DNA from: Pseudomonas azerbaijanoccidentalis
Lineage (GTDB): Bacteria; Pseudomonadota; Gammaproteobacteria; Pseudomonadales; Pseudomonadaceae
Direction: 5' to 3'
DNA length: 64,000 nt
Assembly (NCBI RefSeq): GCF_019145495.1
Contig: NZ_JAHSTU010000003.1
Coordinates: 62,001 to 126,000 of the forward strand
Positions 63,120 through 64,000 of the stretch are shown piece after piece; within the stretch, counting starts at the first letter, position 1, and every line of letters begins with the position of its first letter. The position numbers and the translations under genes were made by a program. Under the pieces are notes generated by a model that was given only the letters and a program-made list of their open reading frames with translations, had not been told where the DNA came from and made no database searches.

Positions 63120-64000
63120 GTGCACACAGCACTCGAACCGTTGACGATCCTCATTGCCGAAGACAGTGCGGCGGATCGCATGCTGCTGTCGAGTATCGTC
63201 CGTCGTCAGGGCCATGAAGTACTGACGGCAGCCAACGGCGCCGAGGCGGTCGAAGCGTTTCGCCAGCAACGACCGCAACTGGTGTTGATGGACGCGATGA
63301 TGCCGGTGATGGATGGCTTCGAGGCTGCGCAGCAAATCAAGGCACTGGCCGGGGAAACCCTGGTGCCGATCATCTTCCTCACCTCGCTGTCCGAGAGCGA
63401 AGCCTTGGCTCGCTGTCTAGAGGCCGGAGGTGACGACTTTTTGGCTAAGCCCTACAACCAGGTGATTCTCGCCGCCAAAATCAAGGCGATGGACCGCTTG
63501 CGCCGGTTGCAGGCGACCGTGTTGCAACAGCGTGATCAGATTGCCCGGCACCACGACTATCTGCTCAATGAGCAACGGGTGGCCAAGGCCGTATTCGACA
63601 AGGTGGCCCATTCCGGCTGCCTCAACGCTGCCAATATCCGTTATCTGCAATCGCCTTACGCGTTGTTCAACGGCGACTTGCTACTGGCGGCGTACACGCC
63701 GGCGGGCGATATGCACGTGCTGCTCGGTGATTTCACCGGCCATGGTTTGCCCGCGGCGGTTGGCGCCATGCCGCTGGCCGAGGTTTTCTACGGGATGACG
63801 GCAAAGGGTTACGGCTTGTCCGAAACCCTGCGCGAAATGAACGCCAAGCTCAAACGCATCTTGCCAGTGGACATGTTCTGTTGCGCAACGATGCTGTGCC
63901 TGAGTTTCCAGCGTCGCTCGGTGGAGGTCTGGAACGGTGGCATGCCGGACGGTTATCTGAACAACATCGCTAGTGGCGAGCGCACACCGATAACGGCTAG
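63120..64000 (+). CDS. hsbR: HsbR response regulator/PP2C-type phosphatase, 3' truncated by the window
   Basis: At least 293 residues from a GTG at 63120, 5 bases after the hsbA stop; the frame is still open at the window end. Receiver domain with Asp58 (LVLMDAMMPVMDGF) and Lys110 (GGDDFLAKPYNQ), a coiled linker, then a SpoIIE/PP2C domain with GDLLLAAYTPAGDMHVLLGDFTGHGLPAAVG metal ligands. In P. aeruginosa HsbR has both phosphatase and kinase activity on HsbA. The anti-sigma kinase part would follow outside the window. Confidence 0.88.
   Translation, partial: MHTALEPLTILIAEDSAADRMLLSSIVRRQGHEVLTAANGAEAVEAFRQQRPQLVLMDAMMPVMDGFEAAQQIKALAGETLVPIIFLTSLSESEALARCLEAGGDDFLAKPYNQVILAAKIKAMDRLRRLQATVLQQRDQIARHHDYLLNEQRVAKAVFDKVAHSGCLNAANIRYLQSPYALFNGDLLLAAYTPAGDMHVLLGDFTGHGLPAAVGAMPLAEVFYGMTAKGYGLSETLREMNAKLKRILPVDMFCCATMLCLSFQRRSVEVWNGGMPDGYLNNIASGERTPITA

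Overview
The window is chromosomal DNA from a fluorescent pseudomonad, most likely the Pseudomonas fluorescens species complex. The evidence is protein content, GC-rich codon use, gene order (recQ / scpAB-rluB / phhABC-phhR / a polar-flagellum cluster with fleQ-fleSR) and many copies of the short Pseudomonas REP palindrome family with cores such as GTAGGAGCTGCCG...CTGCGATCTTTTGATC. No phage, plasmid, insertion sequence, CRISPR array, rRNA or tRNA gene is visible. This is an assignment from sequence reading, not from a database search.

Layout. 1-5.7 kb is a biofilm locus: the 3' end of a giant RTX adhesin (LapA/MapA class), a pair of AT-rich paralogous proteins of unknown function, then lapD and lapG on the opposite strand. 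LapG is the periplasmic protease that releases such adhesins, and LapD is the c-di-GMP receptor that restrains LapG. 5.7-23.8 kb is housekeeping and regulation: ybaN, a UPF0149 gene, recQ, a MarR regulator, a FimV-like protein, a SelW-like redox protein, an EamA transporter, two AraC regulators, an LpxH-like phosphoesterase, an HD protein, an Mpo1-like protein, trkH, a nitroreductase and a CpxRA-like two-component system with a Spy/CpxP-like gene between regulator and sensor. 23.2-28.7 kb holds yciI, yciB, a PHP nuclease, a YciO/Sua5 protein, scpA, scpB and rluB.

28.7-38.0 kb concerns aromatic amino acids: an AroP-like permease preceded by a long leader with a 20-residue, two-tryptophan leader-peptide candidate, arfB, an MFS transporter, and the phhA-phhB-phhC operon divergent from its TyrR-type regulator phhR. 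38.1-64 kb is flagellar: flgFGHIJKL, a FabH-like gene, fliC, flaG, fliD, fliS, fliT, fleQ, fleS, fleR, fliEFGHIJ, then the STAS protein HsbA and the start of HsbR, which runs off the window. Candidate sigma-54 sites (before flgF and fleS, weaker before fliE) and sigma-28 sites (before fliC and fliS) fit the known Pseudomonas flagellar hierarchy.

Most of the window is ordinary core genome. The least explained parts are the AT-rich paralogue pair beside the adhesin, the 0.85-kb leader region before the aroP-like gene (two small ORFs and a hairpin abutting a ribosome binding site), two small proteins near 33 kb, and the FabH-like gene between flgL and fliC without an adjacent glycosyltransferase.
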